NCBI GenBank assembly: GCA_947481635.1
Contig: CANKHJ010000015.1
Location: forward strand, 1-40,164
Length of the DNA stretch: 40,164 bases
Source of the DNA: Bradyrhizobiaceae bacterium
GTDB lineage: Bacteria > Pseudomonadota > Alphaproteobacteria > Rhizobiales > Xanthobacteraceae
Direction of reading: 5' to 3'
Of this stretch, positions 27,562-37,017 are shown piece after piece. Every line of letters starts with the position of its first letter. Within the stretch, counting starts at the first letter, position 1. The notes below the pieces were generated by a model, which saw only the letters and a list, made by a program, of their open reading frames with translations, was not told where the DNA came from and made no database searches. The translations under genes were made by a program, and so were the position numbers.

Positions 27562-29841
27562 CTAGCCGCTGACGTTATAGGCCGCCAGGGCCGCCATATT
27601 AACGATCTGGGTATCATTGGCGCCCAGCGGCACGATTTGCGCCGGGCGGTCGAGCCCGACCAGGAGGGGGCCGATCACGGTGGCGCCGCCGAGTTCCTGC
27701 AGCATCTTGGTTGAGATCGAGGCCGAGTGGAACGCCGGCATCACCAGGACATTGGCCGGCCCGGACAGCCGGCAGAACGGATAGGCCTCGCGCAGATCCA
27801 TATTGAGGGCGACGTCGGCGGCCATGTCGCCGTCATATTCGAAATCCAGCCGCATCTTGTCGAGGATTCGGACTGCTTCCTGCACCCGCAGCGATCGCTC
27901 TCCCGGCGGATGGCCGAAAGTCGAGAAGGCGAGCAGCGCAAGCCGCGGCTCATAGCCGAGCCGGCGGGCGACGCCGGCGGCCTCGATCGCGATCTCGGCG
28001 ATCTCCTCCGCATTCGGCATTTCGGTCACGGCGGTGTCCGCGACCAGCACGGTGCGCCCGCACGCGATCACCAGCGAAACACCGATGACGCGGTGGCCGG
28101 GCTTCGGGTCGATGCAGCGGCGCAGGTCTTCCAGCGCGACCGAGAAATTACGCGTGACGCCGGTCACCATGGCGTCGGCGTCGCCGAGCGCCACCATGCA
28201 GGCGGCGAAGTGATTGCGGTCCTGGTTGATCAGCCGCTGGACGTCGCGCTGCAGGAAGCCCTGGCGCTGCAACCGCTCATAGAGATAGGCGGCGTAATGC
28301 GCATTGCGGTGCGACAGCGCCGCATTGATGATCTCGATCGATCCGCCGAGTTCGACGCCGAGCGCCTGTGCGGTGTCCCGCACCCGCTTCTCGCGGCCGA
28401 CCAGCAGCGCGGTCCCGAGGCCCGCGTGCACGAAGGACGCGGCGGCGCGGATCACCTGTTCTTCTTCGCCTTCCGCGAACACAACGCGGCGCGGCCGGCG
28501 GCGCAGACCTTCGAACACCTGTTGCAGCACGCCGGCGATCGGATCGCGCCGCTGGCGCAATTGCTGGCGATAGGCGTCCATGTTTTCGATCTGGATGCGC
28601 GCAACGCCGGTCTCCATCGCCGCTTTGGCAATGGCCGGCGGAATGTAGTGAATGAGGCGCGGATCGAACGGCACTGGGATGATGTAGTCCGGACCATATT
28701 TTGGCCGCGCGCCATAGGCGGCGGCGACTTCGTCAGGCACGTCCTCACGCGCCAGGGCGGCGAGCGCTTCCGCCGCCGCGATCTTCATCTCCATGTTGAT
28801 GGTGGTGGCGCGCACGTCGAGCGCGCCGCGGAAGATGTAAGGGAAGCCGAGGACGTTGTTGATCTGGTTCGGATAGTCGGAGCGGCCGGTGGCCATGATG
28901 GCGTCGTCGCGCACCGCGGCGACTTCCTCCGGGGTGATTTCCGGGTCCGGATTGGCCATCGCGAAGATGATCGGCTTCGGCGCCATCGCGGCGACCATCT
29001 CGCGCGTCACCGCGCCCTTGGCCGAGAGGCCGAAGAACACGTCGGCGCCGACCAGCGCCTCGGCCAGCGTGCGCGCGGGGGTGTTCGCCGCATGCGCCGA
29101 CTTCCACTGGTTCATGCCCTCGGTGCGGCCCTGATAGATCACGCCCTTGGTGTCGCACAGGATCAGGTTGTCATGCGGGAAGCCGATCGCCTGGAGCAAT
29201 TCGAGGCAGGCAATGCCGGCGGCGCCGGCGCCGTTGCACACCAGCTTGGTGGTCTTGATGTTGCGGCCGGTGAGGTGGATCGCGTTGATCAGGCCGGCCG
29301 CGGCGATGATCGCGGTGCCGTGCTGATCGTCATGGAAGACCGGAATGTCGAGCAATTCGCGCAGCCGCTGCTCGATGATGAAGCATTCCGGCGCCTTGAT
29401 GTCCTCGAGATTGATGCCGCCCCAGCTTTTGCCGAGCAGCTTGACGCAATTGATGATCTCGTCCGGGTCCTCGCTGGTCACCTCAAGGTCGATGGAGTCG
29501 ATGTCGGCGAAGCGCTTGAACAGCACCGCCTTGCCTTCCATCACCGGCTTGGCGGCGAGCGCGCCGAGATTGCCGAGCCCGAGGATCGCGGTGCCGTTGG
29601 TGATGACGGCGACGAAGTTGCCCTTGGTGGTATATTCGAACGCCTTGTTCTCGTCGGCGGCGATGGCGAGGACCGGGACTGCGACGCCCGGCGAGTAGGC
29701 CAGCGACAGGTCGCGCTGCGTCGCCATCGGCTTGGTGGCGACGACTTCGAGCTTGCCCGGGCGTCCCTGGCTGTGAAACAGCAGGGCTTCCTGGTCGGTG
29801 AAGGTGGGGCGTTTCCCACGACCGCCTGAATTCGAGGCCAT
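27562..29841 (-). CDS. maeB: NADP-dependent malic enzyme with C-terminal phosphotransacetylase-like domain
   Basis: A 759-aa two-domain protein of MaeB type, oxidatively decarboxylating malate to pyruvate with NADP. Residues ~1-430 are the malic enzyme: [16 protein letters not shown], the metal/substrate block [11 protein letters not shown] and the Rossmann motif [13 protein letters not shown]. Residues ~440-759 resemble phosphotransacetylase ([29 protein letters not shown]); in characterised relatives this part is regulatory and binds acetyl-CoA. AAGGAG precedes the ATG. No intrinsic terminator is seen between its stop and the rpsT promoter region. A long antisense ORF through the gene is a GC-bias artefact. 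Confidence 0.95.
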   Translation of the reverse strand: MASNSGGRGKRPTFTDQEALLFHSQGRPGKLEVVATKPMATQRDLSLAYSPGVAVPVLAIAADENKAFEYTTKGNFVAVITNGTAILGLGNLGALAAKPVMEGKAVLFKRFADIDSIDLEVTSEDPDEIINCVKLLGKSWGGINLEDIKAPECFIIEQRLRELLDIPVFHDDQHGTAIIAAAGLINAIHLTGRNIKTTKLVCNGAGAAGIACLELLQAIGFPHDNLILCDTKGVIYQGRTEGMNQWKSAHAANTPARTLAEALVGADVFFGLSAKGAVTREMVAAMAPKPIIFAMANPDPEITPEEVAAVRDDAIMATGRSDYPNQINNVLGFPYIFRGALDVRATTINMEMKIAAAEALAALAREDVPDEVAAAYGARPKYGPDYIIPVPFDPRLIHYIPPAIAKAAMETGVARIQIENMDAYRQQLRQRRDPIAGVLQQVFEGLRRRPRRVVFAEGEEEQVIRAAASFVHAGLGTALLVGREKRVRDTAQALGVELGGSIEIINAALSHRNAHYAAYLYERLQRQGFLQRDVQRLINQDRNHFAACMVALGDADAMVTGVTRNFSVALEDLRRCIDPKPGHRVIGVSLVIACGRTVLVADTAVTEMPNAEEIAEIAIEAAGVARRLGYEPRLALLAFSTFGHPPGERSLRVQEAVRILDKMRLDFEYDGDMAADVALNMDLREAYPFCRLSGPANVLVMPAFHSASISTKMLQELGGATVIGPLLVGLDRPAQIVPLGANDTQIVNMAALAAYNVSG

Positions 29842-30044
29842 TTCAACTCCTTACGTCGCCGGCGTCCGGACGTTATCGGGCCGCCCGGAATGTCTCAAGC
29901 CGTTGGCCCAAGGTGCTATCATGAGAGGCCATATCATCGCCGATGTCGGCGCGATATAATCGTCCATACGTTCATATTTGAAAGCCTGCCGGCCTTCGGC
30001 GCCTCTCGTCTCGGCTTATCTTCATCTGAGTTGGTCCCGCAGCC

Positions 30045-30365
30045 ATGATCCGCTTCCTGTTCCGCCTGATCGGTCTGCTGTCTCTCGCGGCTGCATTCAT
30101 CTTCGTCATTTATGATGGGATGAAATCGATCGCGGATCAGATCCTTTTCATCACCAAGACCGGTGAAGCCTGGAATGCGGTCCATTCTACCAGCCAGCAG
30201 GCGATGCAGGCTTGGCTTGCCGCCCGTGGCTATGCCTGGGTCTGGGATCAGGGCGTCACGCGGGTCCTTGATGCGCCGGTCTGGGCGATCTTCATCGTCA
30301 TCGGCGCCTGTTTCATCCTGATCGGCCGCAAGCGCCGGCCGCTGATCGGCTATGCCAGAAGCTGA
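30045..30365 (+). CDS. Small membrane protein with two transmembrane helices, function unknown
   Basis: A 106-aa protein. The first helix spans residues ~4-24 (FLFRLIGLLSLAAAFIFVIY) and the second ~78-94 (APVWAIFIVIGACFILIG), joined by an ~50-residue Trp-rich loop that is probably periplasmic; the C-terminus is basic (RKRRPLIGYARS) and thus likely cytoplasmic. I know this type as a conserved hypothetical in Bradyrhizobium-like genomes. There is no strong SD before the ATG. It precedes msrA by ~120 bases; TATAAT at 29955-29960 could be a -10, but no matching -35 is seen. Confidence 0.75.
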   Translation: MIRFLFRLIGLLSLAAAFIFVIYDGMKSIADQILFITKTGEAWNAVHSTSQQAMQAWLAARGYAWVWDQGVTRVLDAPVWAIFIVIGACFILIGRKRRPLIGYARS

Positions 30366-30486
30366 CGTGGTCTCGGCTCTCGCGCAGGCGTGACCATCGT
30401 CCCCGATGCGCGAACGCGCGAACACACCTATATTGGTCGGGATTTGATGGACTATGTGGCGGACCTGGGTCCGCGGGAGATCAGCC

Positions 30487-31143
30487 ATGTTCTCGTTCAA
30501 GAAGTCGCTCAGCATTCCCTCGGCCGCGGAAGCCTTGAAGGGCCGCCCGACGCCGATCCCGACCGCCAGCACGCACTTTATCAATGGCAAGGCGCTGAAG
30601 GGCCCCTATCCCGCGGGCTTCGAGACCGCGATTTTCGGCATGGGTTGTTTCTGGGGCGCGGAACGCAAGTTCTGGGAGCTCGGCGACGGCGTTCATGTCA
30701 CGGCAGTCGGCTACATCGGCGGACCGACGCCAAATCCGACCTACGACGAGGTTTGCAGCGGGCAGACCGGGCATAATGAAGTGGTGCTGGTGGTCTATGA
30801 TCCGAAGACGATCTCTTACGAGCAATTGCTGAAGACGTTCTTCGAGAACCACGATCCGACCCAGGGGATGCGCCAGGGCAACGACGTCGGAACGCAATAT
30901 CGCTCCGGCATCTACGTCACCAGCGCTGCGCAGCGCAAAGCTGCCGAGGCGGCGAAGGCGATGTATGGCAAGGCGCTGAGCGAGCGCCGCTATGGCGCGG
31001 TCACGACCGAAATCCTCGACGCCCCGCCATTCTATTTCGCCGAGGATTACCACCAGCAATATCTCGCCAAGAATCCGGCGGGCTATTGTGGTCTCAGCGG
31101 CACCGGGGTGAGTTGCCCGATCGGCACCGGCGTGGCGGCGTAG
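30487..31143 (+). CDS. msrA: Peptide methionine sulfoxide reductase MsrA
   Basis: A 218-aa enzyme reducing the S-form of methionine sulfoxide, thus repairing oxidised proteins. The catalytic Cys54 is in GCFWGAE (53-59); [13 protein letters not shown] and [11 protein letters not shown] are further family blocks, with FFENHDPTQ between them. Two C-terminal cysteines, Cys201 (GYCGLSG) and Cys210 (VSCPIG), can act in thioredoxin-linked recycling. ATG 30487 follows GGGAG; the open frame before it has no SD. A short stem GCGGAC/GTCCGC lies at 30460-30475 next to the SD. It precedes the UPF0114 gene by 38 bases and may share its transcript. Confidence 0.95.
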   Translation: MFSFKKSLSIPSAAEALKGRPTPIPTASTHFINGKALKGPYPAGFETAIFGMGCFWGAERKFWELGDGVHVTAVGYIGGPTPNPTYDEVCSGQTGHNEVVLVVYDPKTISYEQLLKTFFENHDPTQGMRQGNDVGTQYRSGIYVTSAAQRKAAEAAKAMYGKALSERRYGAVTTEILDAPPFYFAEDYHQQYLAKNPAGYCGLSGTGVSCPIGTGVAA

Positions 31144-31181
31144 TCATCGCCATCGCGACGGGTTGAAAGGGGCGAGGGACG

Positions 31182-31697
31182 ATGAAGCGGGTCGAGCGCG
31201 CGATCGAGGCGGTTATTTTCAATAGCCGCTGGCTGATGGCGCCGTTCTATGTCGGTCTGATCTTCAGCCTGTTCATCCTGCTCTGGCAGTTTGCGCGCGA
31301 GTTATTCGAGTTCTTCGTGCATCTGCCGGTGATGACCGAGTCCGACGCGATCCTCGGCGTGCTGGCGCTGATCGACATCTCGCTCACCGGCAACCTGGTC
31401 CTGATCGTGATCTTCTCCGGTTACGAGAATTTCGTCTCGAAGATCGATCCAGGCGAGCATCCGGACTGGCCGGAATGGATGACCAAGGTCGATTTCAACG
31501 CGCTGAAGCAGAAGCTGCTCGGCTCGATCGTCGCGATCTCGGCGATCCAGGTGCTTAAGGCCTTCATGAATATCGACAAGGCTCCGGACTCGACGCGGCT
31601 CGGCTGGCTGGTCGGCATCCATTTTGTATTCGTGATCTCGGTGCTAGTGCTGGCAATTGCCGACCGGCTCGGCGAGGGCAAGAAGGACGCGCATTAA
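31182..31697 (+). CDS. UPF0114 (YqhA/TIGR00645) family membrane protein
   Basis: A 171-aa inner-membrane protein with about four hydrophobic segments. The family marks are the start RAIEAVIFNSRWLMAPFYVGL (core: FNSRWLMAPFY), the middle IDISLTGNLVLIVIFSGYENF (core: DISLTGNLVLIVI) and the loop WPEWMTKVDFNALKQKL. The function of the family is not settled. GCGAGGGA lies before the ATG. It follows msrA closely and is ended by a strong bidirectional terminator. Confidence 0.88.
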   Translation: MKRVERAIEAVIFNSRWLMAPFYVGLIFSLFILLWQFARELFEFFVHLPVMTESDAILGVLALIDISLTGNLVLIVIFSGYENFVSKIDPGEHPDWPEWMTKVDFNALKQKLLGSIVAISAIQVLKAFMNIDKAPDSTRLGWLVGIHFVFVISVLVLAIADRLGEGKKDAH

Positions 31698-31718
31698 TTC
31701 TACGCGCGGACGCCAAAG

Positions 31719-31747
31719 AAAATGGCCGGGCTGAGCCCGGCCATTTT
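31719..31747. terminator. Bidirectional intrinsic terminator between convergent genes
   Basis: AAAATGGCCGGGC (31719-31731) and GCCCGGCCATTTT (31735-31747) form a perfect 13-bp stem with a 3-base loop. A/T tails at both ends supply a T-run on each strand, so it can end the UPF0114 transcript (+) and the dienelactone hydrolase transcript (-). Confidence 0.85.
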
Positions 31748-31774
31748 GCATTCTGGTCTGCCGTTACCGGCCGA

Positions 31775-32449
31775 TCATTTCTTCATATGCTTGTTGAGGA
31801 AGTCCAGCGAGCGCTTCCAGGCCAGCTCGGAGCTCGCCTGATGGAAACTCTTGCGCTCGTCGCAGTGGAAGCCGTGATCGGCGTCCGCGTAGACGTAGAT
31901 CTCACTCTCGGTCCGCTTCTGCTTGATGATCTCGACATCGGACAGCGGAATGCCGGCGTCTTTCTCACCGAAATGCATCTGCGTCGGGACCTTCGGCTTC
32001 TCATCGGCATTCTTCGCGATGCCGCCGCCGTAGTAGCACACCGCGGCAGACAGGCCGTTGAGCTTGCACGCGGCCAGGAAGGACAGGGTACCGCCGAGGC
32101 AGAAACCGACCACGCCGACCGGTCCGACGCTCTTGACCTCGTCGATCGCGGCCTGGACGTCGCGCAGCATCGCGCCGAAATCCGGGTTGGCGACGAACTT
32201 GCGCGCATTGGCGATATCTTCCGGCGTATAGCCGCATTCGAAGCCCGGCGCGGTGCGATCGAACACCGCGGGCGCCACCGCGACATAGCCTTCACTGGCA
32301 AGCCGGTCGCAGACTGCGCGGATGTGGTGATTGACGCCGAAAATTTCCTGGATGACGACCATCGCGCCCTTCGGCGTGCCGGCCGGGTCGGCGCGGTAGG
32401 CGCCGAGCTTGAACTGGTCAGAGGCGGTCAACGTGAATTGCTTACCCAA
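31775..32449 (-). CDS. Dienelactone hydrolase family protein
   Basis: A 224-aa alpha/beta hydrolase resembling carboxymethylenebutenolidase. The triad is visible: Cys117 in GFCLGG, Asp164 in FGEKDAGIP and His192 in ADHGFHCD. Glu35 in VIQEIFGVN matches the Glu that positions the nucleophile in dienelactone hydrolases. Such enzymes open dienelactone in chloroaromatic breakdown, but many members act on other esters, and no chlorocatechol genes are near. It is followed by the shared bidirectional terminator. Confidence 0.88.
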   Translation of the reverse strand: MGKQFTLTASDQFKLGAYRADPAGTPKGAMVVIQEIFGVNHHIRAVCDRLASEGYVAVAPAVFDRTAPGFECGYTPEDIANARKFVANPDFGAMLRDVQAAIDEVKSVGPVGVVGFCLGGTLSFLAACKLNGLSAAVCYYGGGIAKNADEKPKVPTQMHFGEKDAGIPLSDVEIIKQKRTESEIYVYADADHGFHCDERKSFHQASSELAWKRSLDFLNKHMKK

Positions 32450-32526
32450 GGTGTCTCTCCCGATGAGGAGTGAAGGATGATGGTTGAAAGCTTGTGGCCG
32501 GTTTTACGACGCCGCGGTGGCCGGCG

Positions 32527-32832
32527 CTAGAGGACGAAGAGCCGGCGCAATTGCCATTGCCGCTTCCAGCCGGACAGCCTGCCGCGGCGGAATTGCAGCG
32601 AATATCGTTCTTCGACCGGATAGAGCCCCGGAATGGCAGCCATGCGGTCGGCGATGAAGGTCTCCGACCCCGGCCGGCCGCGCACATAGGCGAGCGGCGC
32701 GCCCAAGGCCGCCGATGCGGTCTCCGCGGTCATACCGAAGGCGAGTGGAACGATATTGTCGACCGGCTCCTGCGTCGCGCAGAAGGCGGAGAACATTCCG
32801 ATGCAGAGGAATGAAGCGAGAGGGTAGCGCAT
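32527..32832 (-). CDS. Small exported protein (101 aa), function unknown
   Basis: The N-terminus MRYPLASFLCIGMFSAFC is a signal-peptide-like stretch, followed by a short mature domain with VPLAFGMTAETASAALGAPL, which resembles a SmpA/OmlA-like or glycine-turn repeat, and a basic, aromatic C-terminus (WKRQWQLRRLFVL). I recognise the general type from Bradyrhizobium genomes, without a function. AGGAGG lies six bases before the ATG, so translation is likely efficient. It lies 33 bases after the LLM oxidoreductase gene on the same strand and may be co-transcribed. Confidence 0.72.
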   Translation of the reverse strand: MRYPLASFLCIGMFSAFCATQEPVDNIVPLAFGMTAETASAALGAPLAYVRGRPGSETFIADRMAAIPGLYPVEERYSLQFRRGRLSGWKRQWQLRRLFVL

Positions 32833-32865
32833 GCGAATCCTCCTACCATGCCGGCCTATCGTCCG

Positions 32866-33876
32866 TCATCTCGGTGACAGATCAAATTCTTTCGCCATCA
32901 GCTCATAGGAATGCCGTCGCGCGGCGTGGTCATGCACCATGGTCGTGACCATCACCTCGTCCGCATTGGTCGCTTCGACCAGCGGCATCAGCTTGGCGCG
33001 AATGGTCGCTGGCGAGCCGACCATCAAGCGCCTGCGGTTCTCCGCGATGCGTTCGCGGTCGATGGGGGTGTAAGGATAGGCGGCCGCCTCCTCGGGGCTG
33101 GCGATCGGCAGATACTCGCCCTTGTTGCGGCGGATCGTATTGAGGTCGATGCTGCTCGCGAGCCGCTCGGCTTCGGCGTCGGTATCGGCCGCGACCAGCG
33201 CCACCGCGAGGATCGCGAGCGGGGGCGCGCCGGTGGGCCCCGGCTTGAAGTGCGAGCGATAGCTCATCATCGCCGCGACCGGATCGTGGCTCGCGAAATG
33301 ATGCGCGAACGAGAATGGTGCGCCGATATGCGCCGCGAGTTCGGCGCTATATCCGCTCGACCCGAGCAGATAGACCGGCGGCAGCTTCACGTCCGCCGGC
33401 ATCGCGCGGACCTTGCTGAACGGGTGATTGTCCGGGAATTCGTTCTGTTCGAACAGCATCATTTCCTGGAAACGGTCGAGGAAATCGTCGTCCTCAGAAA
33501 TGCCCTGGCGGCGCCGCAGCGCCATCGAGGTCACCTGATCGGTGCCCGGGGCGCGTCCCAGCCCGAGATCGATGCGGTCAGGAAACAGCGCCTCCAGCAC
33601 CTTGAAGCGCTCCATCACCTGCAACGGTGCGTGGTTCGGCAACATCACGCCGCCCGAGCCGACGCGGATGCCCGACGTCGCCGCGGCGATCTGCCCGATC
33701 ATGATCTCAGGTGCCGAACTCGCGATCGAGGGCAGGTTGTGATGTTCGGCGACCCAATAGCGCCTGTAGCCGAGCGCGTCCGCGAGGCGCGCAAGGTCGA
33801 TGCTGTTGCGCAAGGCCGCGGGGCCGGAGGAGCCGGAGGTGACCGGCGAGAGATCGAGCACGGACAGGGGAAGCAT
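32866..33876 (-). CDS. LLM class flavin-dependent oxidoreductase (luciferase-like)
   Basis: A 336-aa TIM-barrel protein of the bacterial luciferase-like superfamily. It opens with [16 protein letters not shown] and has [32 protein letters not shown] and [13 protein letters not shown], which match the single-component group often annotated as alkanal monooxygenase or YwcH/MsnO8-like. FMN and substrate are not decided by sequence. The frame is open to a GTG at 33885, but the ATG at 33874-33876 has AGGTG at good spacing and gives the family's usual N-terminus. It diverges from the redox sensor kinase gene. Confidence 0.9.
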   Translation of the reverse strand: MLPLSVLDLSPVTSGSSGPAALRNSIDLARLADALGYRRYWVAEHHNLPSIASSAPEIMIGQIAAATSGIRVGSGGVMLPNHAPLQVMERFKVLEALFPDRIDLGLGRAPGTDQVTSMALRRRQGISEDDDFLDRFQEMMLFEQNEFPDNHPFSKVRAMPADVKLPPVYLLGSSGYSAELAAHIGAPFSFAHHFASHDPVAAMMSYRSHFKPGPTGAPPLAILAVALVAADTDAEAERLASSIDLNTIRRNKGEYLPIASPEEAAAYPYTPIDRERIAENRRRLMVGSPATIRAKLMPLVEATNADEVMVTTMVHDHAARRHSYELMAKEFDLSPR

Positions 33877-33974
33877 CGACAACACCTAATCGCTCTGCGG
33901 CGCCGCGCCAAGGTGCCAATGGCCTGCGTCGTCCTGCCGGTTTAACGGCGCCGGGGAAAATGCCAGAGTGAGCC

Positions 33975-35318
33975 ATGTCCGATCTCGATCGCGCCGACCA
34001 TCCGTCGCGCCATGTCCGCTTCGATACGCTGGTACGGCTGCGCTGGCTCGCGGCGATCGGCCAGACCGTCGCCGTTCTGGTGGTGCATTTCGGGCTCGAA
34101 TTTCCGTTGCCGATCCGCGGCTGCCTCGCGGTGATCGCGCTCTCAGCCTGGCTGAACGTGCTGCTGCGATTGCGTTTCCGTGCGGCGCAGCGGCTCGAGC
34201 CGGACAGCGCGGCCTGGCTGCTGGCGTTCGATATCGGTGAACTGGCGGTGCTGCTGTTCCTGACCGGCGGGTTGCAGAATCCGTTCTCGTTCCTGTTCCT
34301 GGCTCCGGTGCTGTTCTCGGCGACGGCGCTGCCGCCACGTCTGACGCTGGCGCTCGGTGGATTCGCCATCCTATGCGCCACCGTGTTGGTGTTCGCGCAT
34401 TATCCGCTGCCCTGGGATCCTGACGAGCCGCTTGAATTGCCGTCGATCTATATGATGGGCGTGTGGCTCTCGATCCTGCTCGCGATCGGCTTCATCGGCG
34501 TGCATGCGTGGCAGATCACCGAGGAAGGCCGCAAGCTCACCGACGCACTCGCGGCGACCGAGCTGACGCTCGCGCAGGCGCAGCATCTCTCGCAGCTCGA
34601 CGGGCTGGCGGCTGCCGCCGCGCACGAACTCGGCACGCCGCTCTCCACCATCACGCTGGTGGCCAAGGAACTCGAGCGCGCGCTCTCGGATACGCGTCAC
34701 GCCGGCGACGTGAAGCTGTTGCGCGAGCAGGCGCAGCGTTGCCGCGACATCCTCGCCAAATTGGCGCAATTGCCCTCGGACGGCGCGCCGTTCGACTACA
34801 CCAAGGTGTCGGCGCTGATCGAGGAGGTCGTCGTGCCGCACCGCGATTTCGGCGTCGCGATCGACGTCGTGATGCCGGACGATGGCGACGCCGAGCCGAT
34901 GGGCGCGCGCAATGCGGCCGTGCTGTATGGGCTTGGCAATCTGGTCGAAAACGCCGTCGACTTCGCGCGCGAGCAGGTCGAGATCATCGCGCGCTGGAGC
35001 GACGATGTCGTCGCCGTCACGGTCGGCGACGACGGCCCAGGTTTCGCGGTGGACGTACTGGCGCGCCTGGGCGAGCCCTACGTCACCAGCCGGCATAACC
35101 GGCCCGCGAATGACGGTGCGTTCGGCGGCCTCGGGCTCGGCTTCTTCATCGCCAAGACGTTGCTGGAGCGCTCCGGCGCGGTGGTGTCGTTCCGCAACCG
35201 CTCGCTGCCGGAACATGGGGCGCTGGTCACGGTGACATGGCGGCGCAGCGATTTTGAGCGTTTGCCGGCGGTTGCGGGCCCCGAACGGTCGTTCCCGGTT
35301 CCGTCCGGTTTCGCTTGA
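33975..35318 (+). CDS. regB: Redox sensor histidine kinase RegB/ActS/PrrB
   Basis: A 447-aa kinase with six N-terminal membrane helices (residues ~25-180). The quinone-responsive motif GGLQNPF is at 98-104. The H-box AAAAHELGTPLSTI carries the phospho-accepting His217, and Cys256 in QRCRDIL matches the redox-active cysteine of Rhodobacter RegB. The C-terminal ATPase has an N-box (LGNLVENAVDFA) and GDDGPGF, GGLGLGFFIAKTLLE. It senses the respiratory chain and controls genes for respiration, carbon and nitrogen fixation. It is followed by its response regulator after 65 bases. Confidence 0.95.
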   Translation: MSDLDRADHPSRHVRFDTLVRLRWLAAIGQTVAVLVVHFGLEFPLPIRGCLAVIALSAWLNVLLRLRFRAAQRLEPDSAAWLLAFDIGELAVLLFLTGGLQNPFSFLFLAPVLFSATALPPRLTLALGGFAILCATVLVFAHYPLPWDPDEPLELPSIYMMGVWLSILLAIGFIGVHAWQITEEGRKLTDALAATELTLAQAQHLSQLDGLAAAAAHELGTPLSTITLVAKELERALSDTRHAGDVKLLREQAQRCRDILAKLAQLPSDGAPFDYTKVSALIEEVVVPHRDFGVAIDVVMPDDGDAEPMGARNAAVLYGLGNLVENAVDFAREQVEIIARWSDDVVAVTVGDDGPGFAVDVLARLGEPYVTSRHNRPANDGAFGGLGLGFFIAKTLLERSGAVVSFRNRSLPEHGALVTVTWRRSDFERLPAVAGPERSFPVPSGFA

Positions 35319-35383
35319 GGTCCGGGCTTCCGCCCCTTACTGTCCGATGAAGAACATTGGCCGCGGGCCGCAGCGAGGTAGGA

Positions 35384-35944
35384 ATGTCCATGACCGATTC
35401 CGGGACTGAGATTGTCCCGACCGATCGCTCGCTCCTGATCGTCGAAGATGATCTGTCCTTCGGGCAGCGTCTGGCGCGTGCGATGGAGTGCCGCGGTTTC
35501 ACCGTGACCACCGCGGAGACGGTCGCTGACGGCCTGCGTCAGGTCGATAACGTCGCTCCGGCTTTTGCCGTGGTAGATATGCGGTTGGCCGACGGCAACG
35601 GGCTCGATGTCATTTCGGCGCTGAAGAAGCGCCGTGCCGATGCGCGCGGCATTATTCTCACCGGCTATGGCAACATCGTCACCGCGGTTACCGCGGTGAC
35701 GCTCGGCGCGGTGGATTATCTCTCCAAGCCGGTGGATGCCGACGACGTGATCGCCACCTTGCTGGCGCCGGATCGCGGCGTGATCGAACCGCCGGAAAAT
35801 CCGATGTCGGCCGACCGCGTGCGCTGGGAGCATATCCAGCGCATCTACGAGCTGTGCGGACGCAACGTGTCGGAGACGGCGCGGCGGCTCGGCATGCATC
35901 GGCGCACCTTGCAGCGCATCCTCGCGAAACGCGCACCGAAATAA
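35384..35944 (+). CDS. regA: Redox response regulator RegA/ActR/PrrA
   Basis: A 186-aa regulator. The receiver domain has acidic residues EDD at 21-23, phospho-acceptor Asp65 in VVDMRLADG, Thr93 and Lys115 (YLSKPVD). A Pro-containing linker (EPPENP) joins a Fis-type HTH whose end NVSETARRLGMHRRTLQRIL is almost invariant in the RegA family. It works with the preceding RegB-like kinase. ATG 35384 follows GAGGTAGGA; a second in-frame ATG at 35390 would give the 184-aa length of some relatives and is equally possible. Confidence 0.95.
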   Translation: MSMTDSGTEIVPTDRSLLIVEDDLSFGQRLARAMECRGFTVTTAETVADGLRQVDNVAPAFAVVDMRLADGNGLDVISALKKRRADARGIILTGYGNIVTAVTAVTLGAVDYLSKPVDADDVIATLLAPDRGVIEPPENPMSADRVRWEHIQRIYELCGRNVSETARRLGMHRRTLQRILAKRAPK

Positions 35945-36084
35945 CACCCAACTGCGCGTTGGTTCCCTTAGATTTGAAGTAATTTGCCGCGCTTTGCGTG
36001 GCGTTGCACAATTTTCCCGCTGTCGTCCCGAACCATTTCAGCGGCTGTGACGTTGTTGGCGCAGTGAAATCAGGGACGACCCCC

Positions 36085-36312
36085 ATGATCAGCCGCAACC
36101 AAGCCGCAATCTTCGAACGTCTTGAGACCACCAAGAAGTATGGCCTCGTGTCCGAGTATTTCGTGAGCTGGACCGGCCGCTCCGGACGCCTGAATCCGCG
36201 GGTGACGGTGTGGGGCAACGGCGCGACGTCGGAAGACGTGGTGCGGCACTACATCGCGAACCTGCTGAAGGATTTCGTTCCGCCGAAGCAGATTTCGGTC
36301 GCCGCAGAGTAA
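36085..36312 (+). CDS. Small conserved-type hypothetical protein (75 aa)
   Basis: A 75-aa protein (start MISRNQAAIFERLETTKKYG) with mixed charged and aromatic residues (LVSEYFVSWTGRSGRLNP) and no membrane segment or signal peptide. It ends KDFVPPKQISVAAE. The long frame opens at 35998, but ATG 36085 is preferred because AGGGAC lies about eight bases upstream and the longer N-terminus is composition-poor. I cannot assign a family. It lies between regA and a large palindromic repeat. Confidence 0.65.
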   Translation: MISRNQAAIFERLETTKKYGLVSEYFVSWTGRSGRLNPRVTVWGNGATSEDVVRHYIANLLKDFVPPKQISVAAE

Positions 36313-36320
36313 CACTTACT

Positions 36321-36442
36321 CCGTCATTCCGGGGCGCGCGTAGCGCGAACCCGGAATCCAGACGTAGAGCTGGTGGTAGTAAGCCTTGTTTGAATGTGTG
36401 TCTGGATTCCGGGTTCGGCCTTCGGCCGCCCCGGAATGACGG
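36321..36442. repeat. 122-bp cruciform-forming intergenic repeat
   Basis: The outer arms CCGTCATTCCGGGGCG (36321-36336) and their exact complement (36427-36442) enclose perfect 17-bp inner arms GAACCCGGAATCCAGAC (36347-36363) / 36400-36416. Smaller hairpins GCGCG...CGCGC and GGCC-TTC-GGCC sit in the arms. This is a familiar dispersed repeat of Bradyrhizobium-like genomes and fills the gap between the 75-aa gene and the MmcB-like gene. Confidence 0.8.
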
Positions 36443-36450
36443 CGAATAAA

Positions 36451-36939
36451 CTAGCGCATCTCCGCATCATACGGCCCGGTCGGGTCGACCAGCGATTGTA
36501 GCCGCATGGCCGCTGCGCGCGCGAATATCAGCATCATCGTCTTGCGCGTCGCGGCATGGAGCCGGTGCTCAGGCGCGTCGCAGATCGTCTGCGCGCCGAA
36601 GGCGTCGGCGACGATCAGACCGGTGTCGGGCGGGAAGATCTCGCACGGCACCTCGGTGGTGGTCGCGAAGAACAGCCGGTCGCAATGCAGCCGGTAGTCC
36701 ATCCATTTCTGGTCGGCGCGGAAATCGGCGACCGACGACTTGATCTCGACGATCCAGATGTCGCCGGCGCCGGACAACGCGACCAGGTCGGCGCGCCGGC
36801 CCGACGGCAACGCGAGTTCGCTCACCACCGAAAAGCCCAGCGCGTGCAGCAGCCGTCCAGTACCGCGCGCGACCGCGAGCGCGGTCTGCGACTGGCGGCC
36901 GTCGACCGGCGGCTCGATGCGGCGGGTGAGGCCGTTCAT
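36451..36939 (-). CDS. MmcB-like DNA repair protein, nuclease fold
   Basis: A 162-aa protein with a PD-(D/E)xK-like core: SELALPSGRRADLVALS followed by IWIVEIKSSVADFRADQKW (D...ExK). This matches the alphaproteobacterial MmcB family, named for mitomycin C sensitivity in Caulobacter. The frame is complete and of family length. The stop is nine bases from the large cruciform repeat. It diverges from the alpha/beta hydrolase gene; the ~80-base gap shows no obvious LexA box by eye. Confidence 0.8.
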   Translation of the reverse strand: MNGLTRRIEPPVDGRQSQTALAVARGTGRLLHALGFSVVSELALPSGRRADLVALSGAGDIWIVEIKSSVADFRADQKWMDYRLHCDRLFFATTTEVPCEIFPPDTGLIVADAFGAQTICDAPEHRLHAATRKTMMLIFARAAAMRLQSLVDPTGPYDAEMR

Positions 36940-37017
36940 CGCGCCGCACCTTTTGCGCCATTGACCTTCATGGCTCCCTCATAGTCTGCTTCGCTCGCTT
37001 GGAAAAGCGGGGGAACG

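Noticed and set aside
27727-29829. A 700-codon open frame antisense to maeB
   Set aside because: It mirrors the maeB codons; composition is rich in His, Arg, Asp and Gly with no domain pattern. High GC3 on the sense strand creates long antisense frames.
35948-35962. CCAAC-TGCGC-GTTGG stem after regA as a terminator
   Set aside because: Only five pairs and no T-run follow it, which is too weak to call.
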